This document shows positions 36,550 to 48,577 of a stretch of DNA of 64,000 nucleotides, piece after piece (within the stretch, counting starts at the first letter, position 1; each line of letters opens with the position of its first letter). Under the pieces are notes generated by a model, which had not been told where the DNA came from, ran no database searches, and saw nothing but the letters and a program-made list of their open reading frames with translations. Made by a program: the position numbers and the translations under genes. The stretch is from Microglena sp. YARC (lineage: Eukaryota; Chlorophyta; Chlorophyceae; Chlamydomonadales; Chlamydomonadaceae): NCBI GenBank assembly GCA_022414725.1, contig CM039464.1, positions 13,772,041-13,836,040 on the forward strand. Reading direction: 5' to 3'.

Positions 36550-36690
36550 GTATTACATTACATTACATTACATTACATTACATTACATTACATTACATTA
36601 CATTACATTACATTACATTACATTACATTACATTACATTACATTACATTACATTACATTACATTACATTACATTACATTACATTACATTA
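36550..36690. repeat. (CATTA)n pentamer array at the LINE 5' edge
   Basis: About 28 perfect units. Reverse complement TAATG/TGTAA is the tail of the LINE 3' end. Confidence 0.95.
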
Positions 36691-36705
36691 CATGTTGAAG
36701 TCTAC

Positions 36706-37320
36706 TTGACACCGCGGGGGTGTATGAGACTCTGTGCTTTAAACAAAAAGAAAAAGCACCCACAAAGCAAAAAAACCCATTACATCAGGGGGGTGTCGAG
36801 GACAAACAAACCTGGATGGAGTCGGCCACTCATACAGCGACCGGGCTCAGCCCCCCCAGACCAAGCAGGTTACGACATGCAATTCAGGATCTCAGGCATC
36901 CCTGAAGATCCCAACGAGAACGACAGGCAGCTAGCGGTGGCTGTAAAGTCTAAGCTCACCCAGGCTTTAGAAGCCAACAACACCTACGCCCAGAAGGAGC
37001 AAGACAAGGCAGAGTTTACTATTGTGTCCGCTCGACGCATGGGAGGCAAGGTGGATCCCTCACGACCCCGCCTTGCCCTAATCACAGTATCCTCCAGCTT
37101 CGATGCTTCCTCCATTGTGAGGAACCGAAGGTTCCTCAAGGATAGCGGAATAGCAGCTCTGGATTTCTTGTCTCCTGAGGAGCTGAAGCTGCACAAGGAA
37201 CACCTTCCAGCGTTTCTGGAAGCTAAGAGGGACCCCTCTAAGTGGGTTTCGTTCAATAGAGGACTCCTGAAGGTGCGGGACAAGGCTCCCCCTTCAGGTG
37301 TCTCATCGACTGATGCATGA
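36706..37320 (+). CDS. LINE ORF1-like protein with RNA-binding fold
   Basis: The frame is open from inside the inverted terminal segment, so its first ~55 codons may not be native. The following part (MQFRISGIPEDPNENDRQLA, then ...AEFTIVSARRMGG, PRLALITVSSS, FLSPEELKLHKEHLPAFLEA) has the layout of the RRM-like and C-terminal domains of LINE ORF1 proteins, which coat the element RNA. It ends at TGA (37318-37320); the endonuclease follows in the same frame with no intervening stop. The missing N-terminus suggests 5' truncation. Confidence 0.6.
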   Translation: MTPRGCMRLCALNKKKKHPQSKKTHYIRGVSRTNKPGWSRPLIQRPGSAPPDQAGYDMQFRISGIPEDPNENDRQLAVAVKSKLTQALEANNTYAQKEQDKAEFTIVSARRMGGKVDPSRPRLALITVSSSFDASSIVRNRRFLKDSGIAALDFLSPEELKLHKEHLPAFLEAKRDPSKWVSFNRGLLKVRDKAPPSGVSSTDA

Positions 37321-40300
37321 AGTGGACTAAGGTGCCTTGCATGGAACATCAGAGGACAACTCAGTGTTCTGAGCAGCTGCGGTGCAGCAATGAAAGTGGT
37401 GAGAAAACACGACATTTTATTGTTTTCACACACAGGGGTGCGTGGCCAGCTAGACACCCCCCACATTCCAGGTTTCAAACGCCTTTCTTGTGCCCCTCGC
37501 CCCAAGTTGAGCAAGGATGGGGGGGTCGCTATCTATGTCCGCACTTGCCTAAATGCTACTTTAGTCCATGAGGCACCTGAATTAGCATGGCATGGATTCG
37601 CATACATGGAACACACATTGGTGTGTGCTATATCCCACATGCTAACAGCTCATACTACAAACATGGTGACGACTGCATTAGTATAGAGGACCACTTCCTC
37701 ACTCTAGGTAAAATCATTGGGAACTTCCAGGAAAAAGGCAACGTTGTGGTGATGGGTGACTTCAACGCTCGGGTTGGTCTTGGTGTGGACAATGATGATA
37801 CCGAGTTAGGAGATGAACCAGTATCCCAAACCAGTAGTACAGCCCCCAACCAAACCATTCAACCGAGGTGTAGCATGGACACAGCTCCCCCAATCGATTG
37901 GGGGGGCCCTACTCCAGCTATGTGTAGTAACTGGTCTTATCATCCTTAACGGTAGAACAGAAGGTGATATGCAAGGTGCACATACCTTCTTTGCAGATGG
38001 CATGGACAAGAAATCTGTCATTGATTATGCGCTAGCCGCCCCTAGTCTTCTCAACACCCCAGGAGTCAAGTTTAGTGTGGCTCCCAAGCATGACTGCCCT
38101 CTCAGGCCCGGGGGTGGAAAGTTTGACCACATGCCTATCACACTCCACATACCAGATGCTGCCCTTAGGCCTTCTCAAGGTACTATTAGTACACCTGCTG
38201 GTGGTAAACCTTCGCCCAAACTGAAATGGAAAGACAACTATGTCCAGATGTATGCACACACAATTAAGCGTGATCCAGACGTTAACCGATTACTTGACAA
38301 TGCACTCCATAGCTCATCTATGGAAGATTCAGAGAAGGGGATTGCTAGTGCTATTGAACTAGCCATAAGCAAATGCACACCATGTCACAAACCTGTAGCT
38401 AAGCGTAAGCACGGGCCCGTGAACGCATGGTATGATGATGAATGCAATCGTGCTAGACAGGCAGCAAGCCAAGCAGAACATCAACATGGCTCTAGCTCTG
38501 ACTTGGCTGGTTCTATGCACAAGAAGTACAAGAGGATTCTCAGAAGAAAGAAGAGGAAGTGGCTAGAAACACGCATGGAGAACCTTCATACGAATCTTCG
38601 GCATAATCCGAAAAGTTTTTGGAAAGACGTGCGTGAGCCTAACAAGGCCACTACGGCAGATATCACAATTCATGATTGGACTGATTATTTTGCAGACCTC
38701 TTTGATGTGCAAGTAGGTATTGATCCAAGTCTGGATGCTAGGGACTTTGTCCCTCAAGCTGATGGACCTCAGATAGAGGCCGCACCAACATGGTTATGTC
38801 AAGACTTTACCACCCAGGAGGTGTTTTCTGTTCTCCAATCCCTACGGAAAAACTCCTCCCCCGGGGTAGATGGTATCCCTGCAGAATGGTACAGATTTGC
38901 TTCCCATGAGGCCAACTCCCGATTTGTACAAGCTATGACTAACCTGTTTAATCTCATCTGGAAGACTTCTTACCCTAGCCAATGGGCTGCAGCTGCCTTG
39001 GTACCCGTACCCAAATCCAAAGGCAGTGTGTATGACAAGGACAACTATCGAGGTCTTGCGGTGAGCAACTCCATAGGAAAGATCTTCTCCCTTTGCATGC
39101 TACGTAGACTAGATGATTGGTCAGAAGAATTCAACCTCAGAGCCGCTGGCCAATATGGATTTAGAAGTGGTAGGGGTACTGCAGATGCATCATTCATTCT
39201 TAACCATATTGTAGATAAATATAGAGAAAAGAAAAAACCACTCTTTGTGGCTTTTGTTGATTTCAAGAAGGCTTATGATTGGGTCAACAGAGACTTGCTA
39301 TGGGATTGCTTAGCAAGGCTAGGAGTCAAGGACCCCTATCTCAGTATTCTGAAGTCCATGTATAATCATGTTGTTTTCCAAGTTCGCCTACATGGGGACA
39401 TTGGATCCTCCTTTCCATCCCTTGTAGGAGTTAAACAAGGAGACCCCCTATCCCCACTCCTATTCGGTCTGTTCATTGATAGAATTGAATCGTTCCTCCA
39501 ATCCAAGCTCCCAAATGTAGGGGCTGAGCTTAGGGGAAAGATTCTGCAACTGTTACTTTATGCTGATGACCTAGCTATAATGGCAGAATCCCCGGCAGAT
39601 ATGCAAGCGATGCTTGACTGCCTGAGAGATTTCTGCGAGGCTACTAAGATGGCTGTGAATATAAAGAAAACTGAGATTGTCGTTTTCAACAAACAATTCT
39701 GTGATGAGGCCCGCATGGATCCTGATTACAAATTTGTCTATGATGGAGCACAACTTTCTACAAAGTTATATTTTATCTACTTGGGATCCCTCTTTGTGGA
39801 TGGTGACTCAAGCAATCGTGCAAAAGCTGCTTTTTCTAGGATGCTCACTAAGGCCCAAAAGGCACACCACATGCTTCGTAGGCGATGCCATACTATGGAG
39901 ATATACAATATTGATATTCTCACCCACCTGTTTGATTCTCTTGTACAACCTATCCTGAATTTTGGCTGTGAGGTGTGGGCTCCTTCTATTCTGAACAACA
40001 CACTTATCTCAAATGACCATGCTTGTGAGAAATGGCATAGAGGTATACTTAAACAAATGTTGGGTGTTTGCCAATCTACTACATCTAATATTATCATGGA
40101 AGAGCTGGGTAGAACCCCGTTGTGTTTTGCTTGGCTTAAACAAGCTTTGCGCTTCTGGAACAAGACCATACATAAAGAACCTGAGGATCTCATTAGAATG
40201 GCTCTTGAGGAATCTTTTGACTCCAACACTGGCTGGGTTCATGACTTGCGTTGTGCTCTCCACAAGCTAGGATCCAGTAAAAACATCAACATTTTGGAGG

Positions 40301-40887
40301 CTGTCGATGTCGAAGGTATTATGTCTGAAGTTTTTGAGTCATGGAGGTTTAAGTACCCAAGTGACACCAATGCAGTTAGAGACATCCCTGATGAGAGAAG
40401 GGTTGGCTTTAAACGCCTCCGATACCAAAAATGGTTCGCAGCCAACAGCAATGATGAGAATGGCTTGATTCCTTTTACATCCGCCTTACATAAGCAGGAT
40501 CAGATTCGTTCTATAGCACAGTTTAGAATGGGTTCCCATTGGCTGAACACAGAAAGAATGAGGGTGGTGGATAGAGCACACATCCCTCGCTCAATGAGAC
40601 ACTGTCAAATGTGTGGGTTCCAAAAAACTGAGGATGAAATGCATATGTTTGAGTGCCCTTTTTATAATGATATTCGCCTCCGCTACCAGAATCTGTTTAC
40701 AGATATTTATAGGCATGTCCATGAGGATACCGACTTAACCGTATGGAATGTGGAATTCTGCGATTCCACATTCAGAACCTTTATGAATGGAAATGGCACT
40801 AAGTCTTTTTGGAGCAACCTAGCCGACTATCTTTCTACTTGTAGAAGAGCAAGACAGGAAGCCCTGGACTGCTTAGTGGCACCGTAA
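37321..40887 (+). pseudogene. LINE endonuclease-reverse transcriptase, two small lesions
   Basis: Endonuclease motifs run WNIRG, GGVAIYVR, then MGDFNAR, SVIDYALA and FDHMPI. Two lesions lie inside: a tandem CATGG duplication near 37590 (5 bp) and one extra G in the G7 run near 37900. Together they restore the frame, so 37587-37900 is read in another frame. From about 37900 to the TAA at 40885-40887 the frame is intact. RT motifs: LVPVPKSKG, NYRGLAVSNSIGKIF, GFRSGRGTAD, VDFKKAYD, GVKQGDPLSPLLF, YADDLAIM. The C-terminus has a CCHC-type knuckle (CQMCGFQKTEDEMHMFEC). The catalytic Asp residues of RT are present. No RNase H is seen. RT copies element RNA at a nick made by the endonuclease. Because the RT is intact, the element is probably young. 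Confidence 0.85.
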
Positions 40888-41152
40888 TTTATTATCCTTT
40901 TTTTTCTTCTTGAGACTTCTCATTTGTTAGCTTCTTACCTCCGCCACTGTAAGTGGTTGAGATCTGGGTCCTGCTCTAAGGGGTTTAATACCTACGCCAC
41001 CAAAACGGTGGTTGGGAGTTTGGTTTGTTTGTCCTCGACACACCCCTGATGTAATGGGGTTTTTTGCTTTGTGGGTGCTTTTTCTTTTTGTTTAAAGCAC
41101 AGAGTCTCATACACCCTCGCGGTGTCAAGTAGACTTTAACATGTAATGTAAA

Positions 41153-41630
41153 CCAAACTCTCGACCACCGTTTTGGTGGCGTAGGTATTAACCCCCCTAG
41201 AGCAGGACCCAGATCTCAACCACTTACAGTGGCGGAGGTAAGAAGCTAACAAATGAGAAGTCACAAGAAGTAGAAAAAAGGGATAATAAATTACGGTGCC
41301 ACTAAGCAGTCCAGGGCTTCCTGTCTTGCTCTTCTACAAGTAGAAAGATAGTCGGCTAGGTTGCTCCAAAAAGTCTTAGTGCCATTTCCATTCATAAAGG
41401 TTCTGATTTTTTTTTTTTTTTTTTAGCTGTGAAAGGATTTTCACCCCAGGAGGTGGGTCTCCCGACACGCAGAATTCCACGTTCCATACGGTTAAGTCGG
41501 TATCCTCATGGACATGCCTATAAATATCTGTAAACAGCTTCTGGTAGCGGAGGCGAATATCATTATAAAAAGGGCACTCAAACATATGCATTTCATCCTC
41601 AGGTTTTTGGACCCCACACATTTGGCTTAT
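41153..41630 (-). mobile_element. inverted 3' fragment of the same LINE, with a poly(A) insertion
   Basis: Minus-strand sequence matches 40610-41025 of the LINE, including CGVQKPEDEMHMFEC and the 3' UTR, but stops exactly where the inverted terminal segment begins, so both copies share one terminal segment tail to tail. About 64 bp (41404-41466), ending in a run of about 18 A on this strand, replaces a few LINE bases. It carries GGGAGACCCACCTCCTGGGG, also found at 60050 and, diverged, at 59738. Confidence 0.85.
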
Positions 41631-41639
41631 GAAACGTAG

Positions 41640-43860
41640 ATTTTGAAAACAGTCACTTCTACAAACGAATATTTTGATACAATTCCAGCTTTATTCGAGG
41701 CTTTGTATTAAAATTGATCCTAAACCCTGTAACCTCGCCACAATTTGGAGCGTACTGTTTCTAGTCCTATAAAAAATAGTGATAAGTATCAGCATGAATA
41801 GCGGTGCTCTCGCTTGTTTTATGTCTTGGTGACTCCTTGTGTACTCCCTTAGAACTATCGGTCCTGACAGTACTATGTCAGCTTCCTGTTGACTGCGTCA
41901 TCGGTTCTTCTGACACGCGCTGTCTAGCCTGTACCCTGATCAGGTTCCAGGCTACCGCCCCCTTTCCTCCACTGGTGCCCCTTAATGGGTCTCCTGTGCT
42001 TGTAACTTATTCTCGTCTCCGCATTTATAGATTGGCGTGCTGCACACACAAAGTCCACTCTCCGGAGTGTTATCCAAGCTGATAGGTTATACGGCCCTTC
42101 ATTTACTACCACTGCTTTGCGATGCAACTTCCGCGAGGACCTCCCGCCATTTTGAGAAACTCCATGACATGGATGGTCTTTCCTGGACGCGCGGGATGCG
42201 CAGTATCATTCTCAGCGATGGCTGCGACCAATCCTTCCAACGGAGGAACGGCTCCTCTTGATGATTGGCTAGACGTCTGTGCACCAGCTGCCTCTGCTAG
42301 CGGTCATGAGAGTCCTTCCGCCATCGTGGAAGTAACCCCCCCCGGTCATTCCTCCATCTTCTCTTCCTTTTCCTCCCCTGCCGTCTGTCGCCTCCTCCCG
42401 TCTGTCGTAGATGACTGTGACGTGCAGACTCAAGTCGGCGACTAGCCTGGACATCGGTGGAGATACCCCGTCTTCGTCTGCTCGCGTCCTTGACGTCGCT
42501 AACCTTTCTCCGGTGTTTGAGGCTCTGCCTGCATACCGGAGGTTGCCAAGCCGACCAAGCTCCCTGCTGATGTCTACGTCTAGCTGATAATAAGTACCCT
42601 TGAACAACCCTGGTGTGCATCAGGGTTGTTCAGGACACTGCGTCCTGCGTCGCAAACGTAACGCCGAAGGGTCTGTTGCGTCCTAAGACTCTACATCCGG
42701 AGGGCCCGTTGCGTCCTAATACACTACGTGCGGAGGGCCCGTTGTGTCGCAGGCACATCTTCAGTGTGTTAGTTGGTCATATGACGTAGTTTATGGGTCG
42801 GTTATGGGTCGGTAGCTTCTCAGGATGCGGGCTCTGAGATTGGTTGCTTTTCAGGACGCAGAACTGAAGGTCCTCCTGGACAACCTTGGCCTGCAGGTGT
42901 ACGTTACAGTAACCAGTGCAAGCGAATGGGAAGGTTCCTTCAACCCCACGCCCCGTTGCAAGGCATAACAAATTCCATTTGTGTACGTTACAGTCCGGGG
43001 GGAAACCAATTGGGCTGAAGGGACTTGCCCATCCTCAAATAATCAAGATATGTCTAGTCTATCCGGAGAGTCCAATAACAAGCGCTACAAGATCTGCCCC
43101 CCCCCCCCCTCCTCCTCAGCAAATCGCAAGGAAACAACGGAGGACCTGAAATCAAGTACTACTACATAATTAAAGTCGAATGGCTCTATACATCCCATTC
43201 TTCCTCGGTTTAATACGCTGCCCCGAATTGTGTTCTACAAACGGTTGAGCGAACCATGTAACAAGTCTTCTACCCCCCCCCCCCCCCCTCTTCCCCCTCC
43301 CAACCCATCATGCAAACAGGCCAATAACCGCATCATTCGTGGAATGAGCCAATAACCGCATGGTACCTGATTGGTAATCGTCAACAGCGTCATTAATACA
43401 TTACTCATGGCAAGGCTTTTCTTTTCAGCTACGAGCAGGCTGCCTAGAAGCTGCAAAGAAAGGCCAAAAAAGAGAAGCCCTAATTCATGTAATGCCATCT
43501 GAATTAACAGGATACATGGGTCCTCCCCCAGGGTCGACCAAAATGCTGCGTTTGCATCTGAGAGGCAGATCTTGGAGGCCCGCTGCGTCTACAAACACAG
43601 ATTTTTGAGGGTCCATTGCGTCTCAGACACAGGTGCTGGAGGGTTTGTTGCGTCTTAAACGCAGATCCAGTAGGTCGGTTGCGTTCTTGGCGGGTCCGTT
43701 ACGTCTCCGACGCAGATCAAGTTGGTCGGTTGCGTTCTTGGAGGGTCCAATGCGCCTCAGACACAGATTTTGGATAGACTGTTGCAACTCAGATGCAGAT
43801 GCTGGAACTGGGTGCATACCGAGATGCAGATGTTTCAGACACCTGAACAAGCCTGTCCTC
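41640..43860. other. no gene supported between LINE fragment and DCP1 flank
   Basis: Contains degenerate GTTGCGTCCTAAGAC repeats (42630-42760; 43550-43800), poly-C runs and one MITE. Short frames around 42.1-42.6 kb lack recognisable motifs. Confidence 0.4.
43414..43480. mobile_element. internally deleted MITE of the same family
   Basis: Only the two ends remain, joined directly: CTTTTCTTTTCAGCTACGAG then GCTGCCTAGAAGCTGC and an A/G-rich end. About 67 bp. A classic deletion derivative. Confidence 0.6.
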
Positions 43861-45060
43861 CTCATCAGCATTTCATTAACCCAGCAGTGCGCAGCTTTGC
43901 GCCCATCATGCGTAATAATGATGGTGACATTTTTTGCGTAGCCCCCCCTTTCTGGGAGGCGTGAGCCCCCAGGTTCACCACGTTGTCCAGTTGTCCACAA
44001 GAAACAGGTAACCCTGGCCCCAACCGTCTAGTAAAACCTGGATTCAGTCCACTGCGCTCGATTCCGTTGCCACCTTTTGCTCCGATAGCCAACACGCTCT
44101 GCCAATTTCCGCGTCGCTGGCTGCCGCTGGCGACGCGAGTCCAGCAGTGTCTAGTGGCACCTAGGACTTGTCCTGGTGCCACCAGACACTACTGGACTCC
44201 AAATGGATTATGGCATTAGGATTGAATGATTGGCTCTTGCTCACTTCATTCAGAATAATAAACTGGATCAACAGGTCTTCCTCTTCAGTTCATTAGCCCA
44301 GCAGTGTGCAGCTCCTTGGCCATCATGCATAATGCATAATGATGATGATGACATTTTCCTGATGCCCTGCCGGACTCCAAATAGATCATAGGGTCCTCCT
44401 CCTCAGTTCAATAGCCCAGCAGTGCGCAGCTCCGCCGCCATCATGCACAAAAGATGACCTATGAATGGGTCTACCTCACCCCACCCAGAATAATAAACTG
44501 GATTAACAGATCCTCCTCCTCCTCCTCATCAGTTCATTAGCCCAGCAGTGCGCGGCTACAAATCATTCGTAACGATGATGGTGGTGGTGGTGGTGATGCT
44601 GATGACATTTTCCTGGTGCCCTACTGGACTCAAAATGGATGGCATCTGCAGGTGTCTTCCTCACTTCATTCAGAGTAATAAACTGGATTAACAGATCTCC
44701 CTCCTCAGTTCATTAGCCCAGCAGTGCGCAGCTCCACAGCCATCATGTGCAACGATGATGATGATGGTGGTGGTGGTGGTGATGATGGTGATGACATTTT
44801 CGTGGTGCCCTACTGGACTCCAAATGGATTATCAGGTCCTCGTCCTCAGTTCATCAGCCCAGCACTGCGCAGCTCCGCCACCATTATGCATAATGATGGT
44901 GATGGTGGTGGTGATGATGATGGTGATGACATTTTCCTGGTGCCCTACCGGACTCCAAATCCAAATGGATGGCATCTGCATGGGTCTTCCTCACTTCATT
45001 CAGAATAAACTGGATCAACAGGTCCTCCTCCTCAGTTCATGAGCCCAGCAGTGCGCAACT
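43860..45060 (-). repeat. tandem copies of the DCP1 last-exon edge and 3' UTR
   Basis: Segments equivalent to the exon end (minus strand MMAAELRTAGLMN-stop) recur at about 43865, 44277, 44403, 44528, 44706 and 44849, before the real one at 45033. Each is followed by a GAT/GGT microsatellite and TTTTCCTGGTGCCCTACTGG ACTCCAAATGG. Confidence 0.85.
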
Positions 45061-48000
45061 CCGCCGCCATCATGTCCACAAACACATCGTTGGCAAGCAG
45101 CCGGGAGACTGCCCCTCTCAACTTCGCCCTCACCTCCTCCTGGGACTTGGGCGCAGCAACCCCTGGGGGTCCAGCTGCAGCAGGTGCGGCTGGTGGGAGT
45201 GCAGTGGCCACGTTTTTGCCAAACAGCTTAGCAATGGAGGCACTTCCATCTACCGACATCATCTTTTGGGCTGGTTCCGCAGGGGGGGGCTGCCTAGCGC
45301 CAGGGGGGCTGGCAGGTCGTGGGGCAGCAGCACTGCAGAGAGTGAGTGGGTGGGTGGGGCGGAGGGTGGTGGGTGTGTATGCGTGGTTGGGGGGGGGGGG
45401 GGGGGGGGGGGGGGGTCTCATGCGCTGTTTGTTTGTTTGCTTGATAGATAGTTAGTTAGTTAGTTAGTCAGTCAGTTAGTTTCTTGTCAGAACTGATGAT
45501 GATGACAAAGCTGATGACATGAATGGTGTAGTGAGGGTGGATGTGTGCTTGTGTTTGTGTGTGGTGAATCTTACCTGGGAGGGGGGAAGAAGCGGTGCAA
45601 GGGGTTCTCCCTAGGTGGCAACTGAGCCAACTCAGCGAGCCTCATCTCTGCCAAGTTCGCATCTCTGTCAGCGGTCTGAAAGAAGGAAGGCGTGAGCAGA
45701 GGCGGTAGGGCAGCCAATGGTGGTGCAGCAGCCTGAGAGGGGGGGACAGGGGCAGGAGCCTGCTGCTGTTGCTGCTTCAGGGTGGCTTGCTGCAGGAGCT
45801 TGGTGAGGTTGTTGGGGGAGGGCATGGAGGGGGCGGCGGGGGCAGGACAGGGGGCCAGCTGAGGGGGGGCCTTGGTCGGGGTCAGGGCCTTGTCCCAGAA
45901 GGCAGCGTCGTCGGACTTGCTATCGGAGGCGTTGGTTTCACCAGGCTGGACGGAGGAGGAGGCTTGCTGCTGGGAGGAAGCTTCCGGAAGGACGTCGGGC
46001 TTGGGGAGTGCGGTCTTTATCCGGTTTAACAAGGCACCGATTTTCGTCAAGTCCTCGGCTTCATAGAACCAAATGCCGTGGATCTGGGGTGGAGTTTGAA
46101 ATGAGTGGGTGGGGAGTGAGGTGGGGTGATATGCGTGGATGGGGAACAAGCGGGTGGGAAATAAGTGGAATTAGTGGGTGGGAAGTGGGTGGGAAATAAC
46201 TAAATAAGTGGGTGGGTTGAAATGAGTGGGTGGGAAATAAGTGGAATGAGTGAGTTTAAGTGGTGGCGCGTGAGGTGGGGTGATATGGGTTGGCTTTGAG
46301 TGGTGGTAGACAAGATCCCCAGAGGCTAACTGGCTGGTGGCTTCTCCCAGATCAGAACAAACACATGTGTTTAGCTAGATTTAGCTGGGCAAGCCCCACC
46401 CAGCCTATCTGGCTACCGCCAGACTGTCATACATGCTTCAATATCCTACACATACTATCATCTATGACACATGCCATCAAATATTATACATATGTAACAT
46501 GCACGACATATGGTTTTATACGTTACACATGGCATCACACATTACACATGGTATCATACATCACACCTGGTACCACACAGTACACATGGTACCACACAGT
46601 ACACATGGTATCATGCATCTCACACCGTATCATATATCACACATACTATCACCGCAATACGCAAGACGTGTACCTCGGAGTTGCCATGTGTGTACATCAG
46701 GTAGGGCGAGTTGACCTCAAAATCCATTCCAGCGTGAATACTCTCGACGTAATTGGCTGCATCATGGATCAAAGTACAGCGTGAGAGGGGAAGCATAATA
46801 GATATCATATGATGCTGTTAATAATGTTATAATTAGGGTTGTGCCGACATATAAACGTATAATATACGTTTATACGTTTATACGTATAAATACGCCGTAA
46901 AGTTTTTCTCAAATCGACCTTATATGCGTCGTATACAAACGTATAGTCTGTACTTCGAGAAGTACAGCACATGTCCCGGCACTTAACTTTCTTGGTCTGC
47001 AATATAAATTTGATTTATACAGCTCATTGGAAAGCTTTTGACCTCCTCTATCACAATATGCAATACAATTTACCATGTACATGCACCATTGTATAAACAT
47101 TTGGCCTAAAGGTTTATCTAGATAGCCAGGATTGCGCACATATCGCCACCTAGCCTTCCATTCCACAAGCTGTGCTCCTACGTGGGTTTGAAGGATTGAT
47201 GGTGTAAGCCTAGTGCAATGTGAACATGGACACTATTGCAATACCGTTATGTACTTATATTATTATACACTTATACAGTTATATAATATACCAACTGGCA
47301 TTAATGGCTCCCTTATATTGGCACCGCGCTTCTTCACCGGCCGGCGCGCTTTCTGGTCGTGATTTCTTTTCTGAGATTTAGGCAACCTAAACTTGCCAGA
47401 TTATTTTTCTGAGAGTTGATATGTGATGCCAATGAAATTAGCTATGCGGCAATACCTTTAAACCCATGTAAAATTATTTTCTCAAGAAGTGCCTAATTTT
47501 TATATACGTTTATACATTTATATGTATACGTTTATACGTTTATACGGCTTATAAAAATAAAATTACACGTTTGCTTCCCAACCCTAGTTATAATGTATAG
47601 AATGTGATGTTCTCGACGTAATTGGCTGCATCATGGATCACAGTCCAACATCAGAGGGGATGCACTCATAATAGATGCACTCATAATACATATCATATGA
47701 TGCTGACAATAATGTTGCAATGTATAGAATATGATGCTCTCAGCGTAATTGGCTGCATCATGGATAGGGACCGGCATATCATATGATGTTGACCAAAGGC
47801 GAGTGTGATATCACATGATACCATACAAATTGCATCATATGATATTGTATATAAATGATAACTTTAGCCTAGGCAGACTGTCGGCATCATTTGATATCAA
47901 TATATCATATTATGACATGAAATATCATATGATATCATATTGCCGTTCCCTAATCATGGACCACAGCACGGCATGACAGGGAATGCACTCAAAGCATAGC

Positions 48001-48546
48001 TGGCCTCCACTCAACCTCTGCTCGCATCTTCACCTTCTCGACCATTTCCCGCCCCGCACCGCCCCCTGTGCCCTGCACCCCTGCCCCACCCCCTCTGCTC
48101 ACATGTTCCCCGGCCACATAAAGCAATACGTACATAAGTCCCCCTTGACCCTGTCAAGCCGCGGGCACATTTGGACTCTAGTAGGGCACCAGGGAAATGC
48201 AATCATTATCATCATCATGATCATCATCACAACAAAAGCTGGGAGGAAGGACAGAATCACCTGTGGTCAGCTTGTTGAGGACTTTCATTTGGAAGCGTGG
48301 GCTAGTTCGTCGCTTGTATAGGAACAGTGAGCCCTCCACATTCTTACGGCTCTGCAAGGGACACAACGCAGGAAGGAGGAGATTGATTGGTGGAGAGGTG
48401 TGTGTGTGTGTGTGTGTGTGTGGGTGTGTGTGTGTGTGTGGGGGGGGGGGGCACAACCGGATCAGCTAACTGATGCTTTCCCCAGCATAATACTAACCTC
48501 ATTATCGTTATCATCAACGCTGTCGTCTTCACCAACTCTTTGTAGT

Positions 48547-48577
<31 letters not shown>

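Larger units (their letters stand above)
36690..41152 (+). mobile_element. LINE-type retrotransposon with inverted terminal segments
   Basis: The element contains an ORF1-like region, an APE-type endonuclease and a reverse transcriptase, then a 3' UTR ending in TGTAATGTAA. Its last ~130 bp (about 41025-41152) is repeated nearly perfectly, in inverted orientation, at its start (36690-36820). The start abuts a (TTACA)n array (36550-36690), the reverse complement of the 3' TGTAA tail. LINEs normally lack terminal inverted repeats. A 5'-truncated element fused to an inverted 3' piece is the most conservative reading. Two further fragments of the family are in the window (41153-41630 minus, 52818-53335 plus). 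Confidence 0.85.

Noticed and set aside
36690..41152. LINE inverted ends explained by twin priming
   Set aside because: Twin priming inverts 5' sequence of the element; here the inverted piece is the extreme 3' end.
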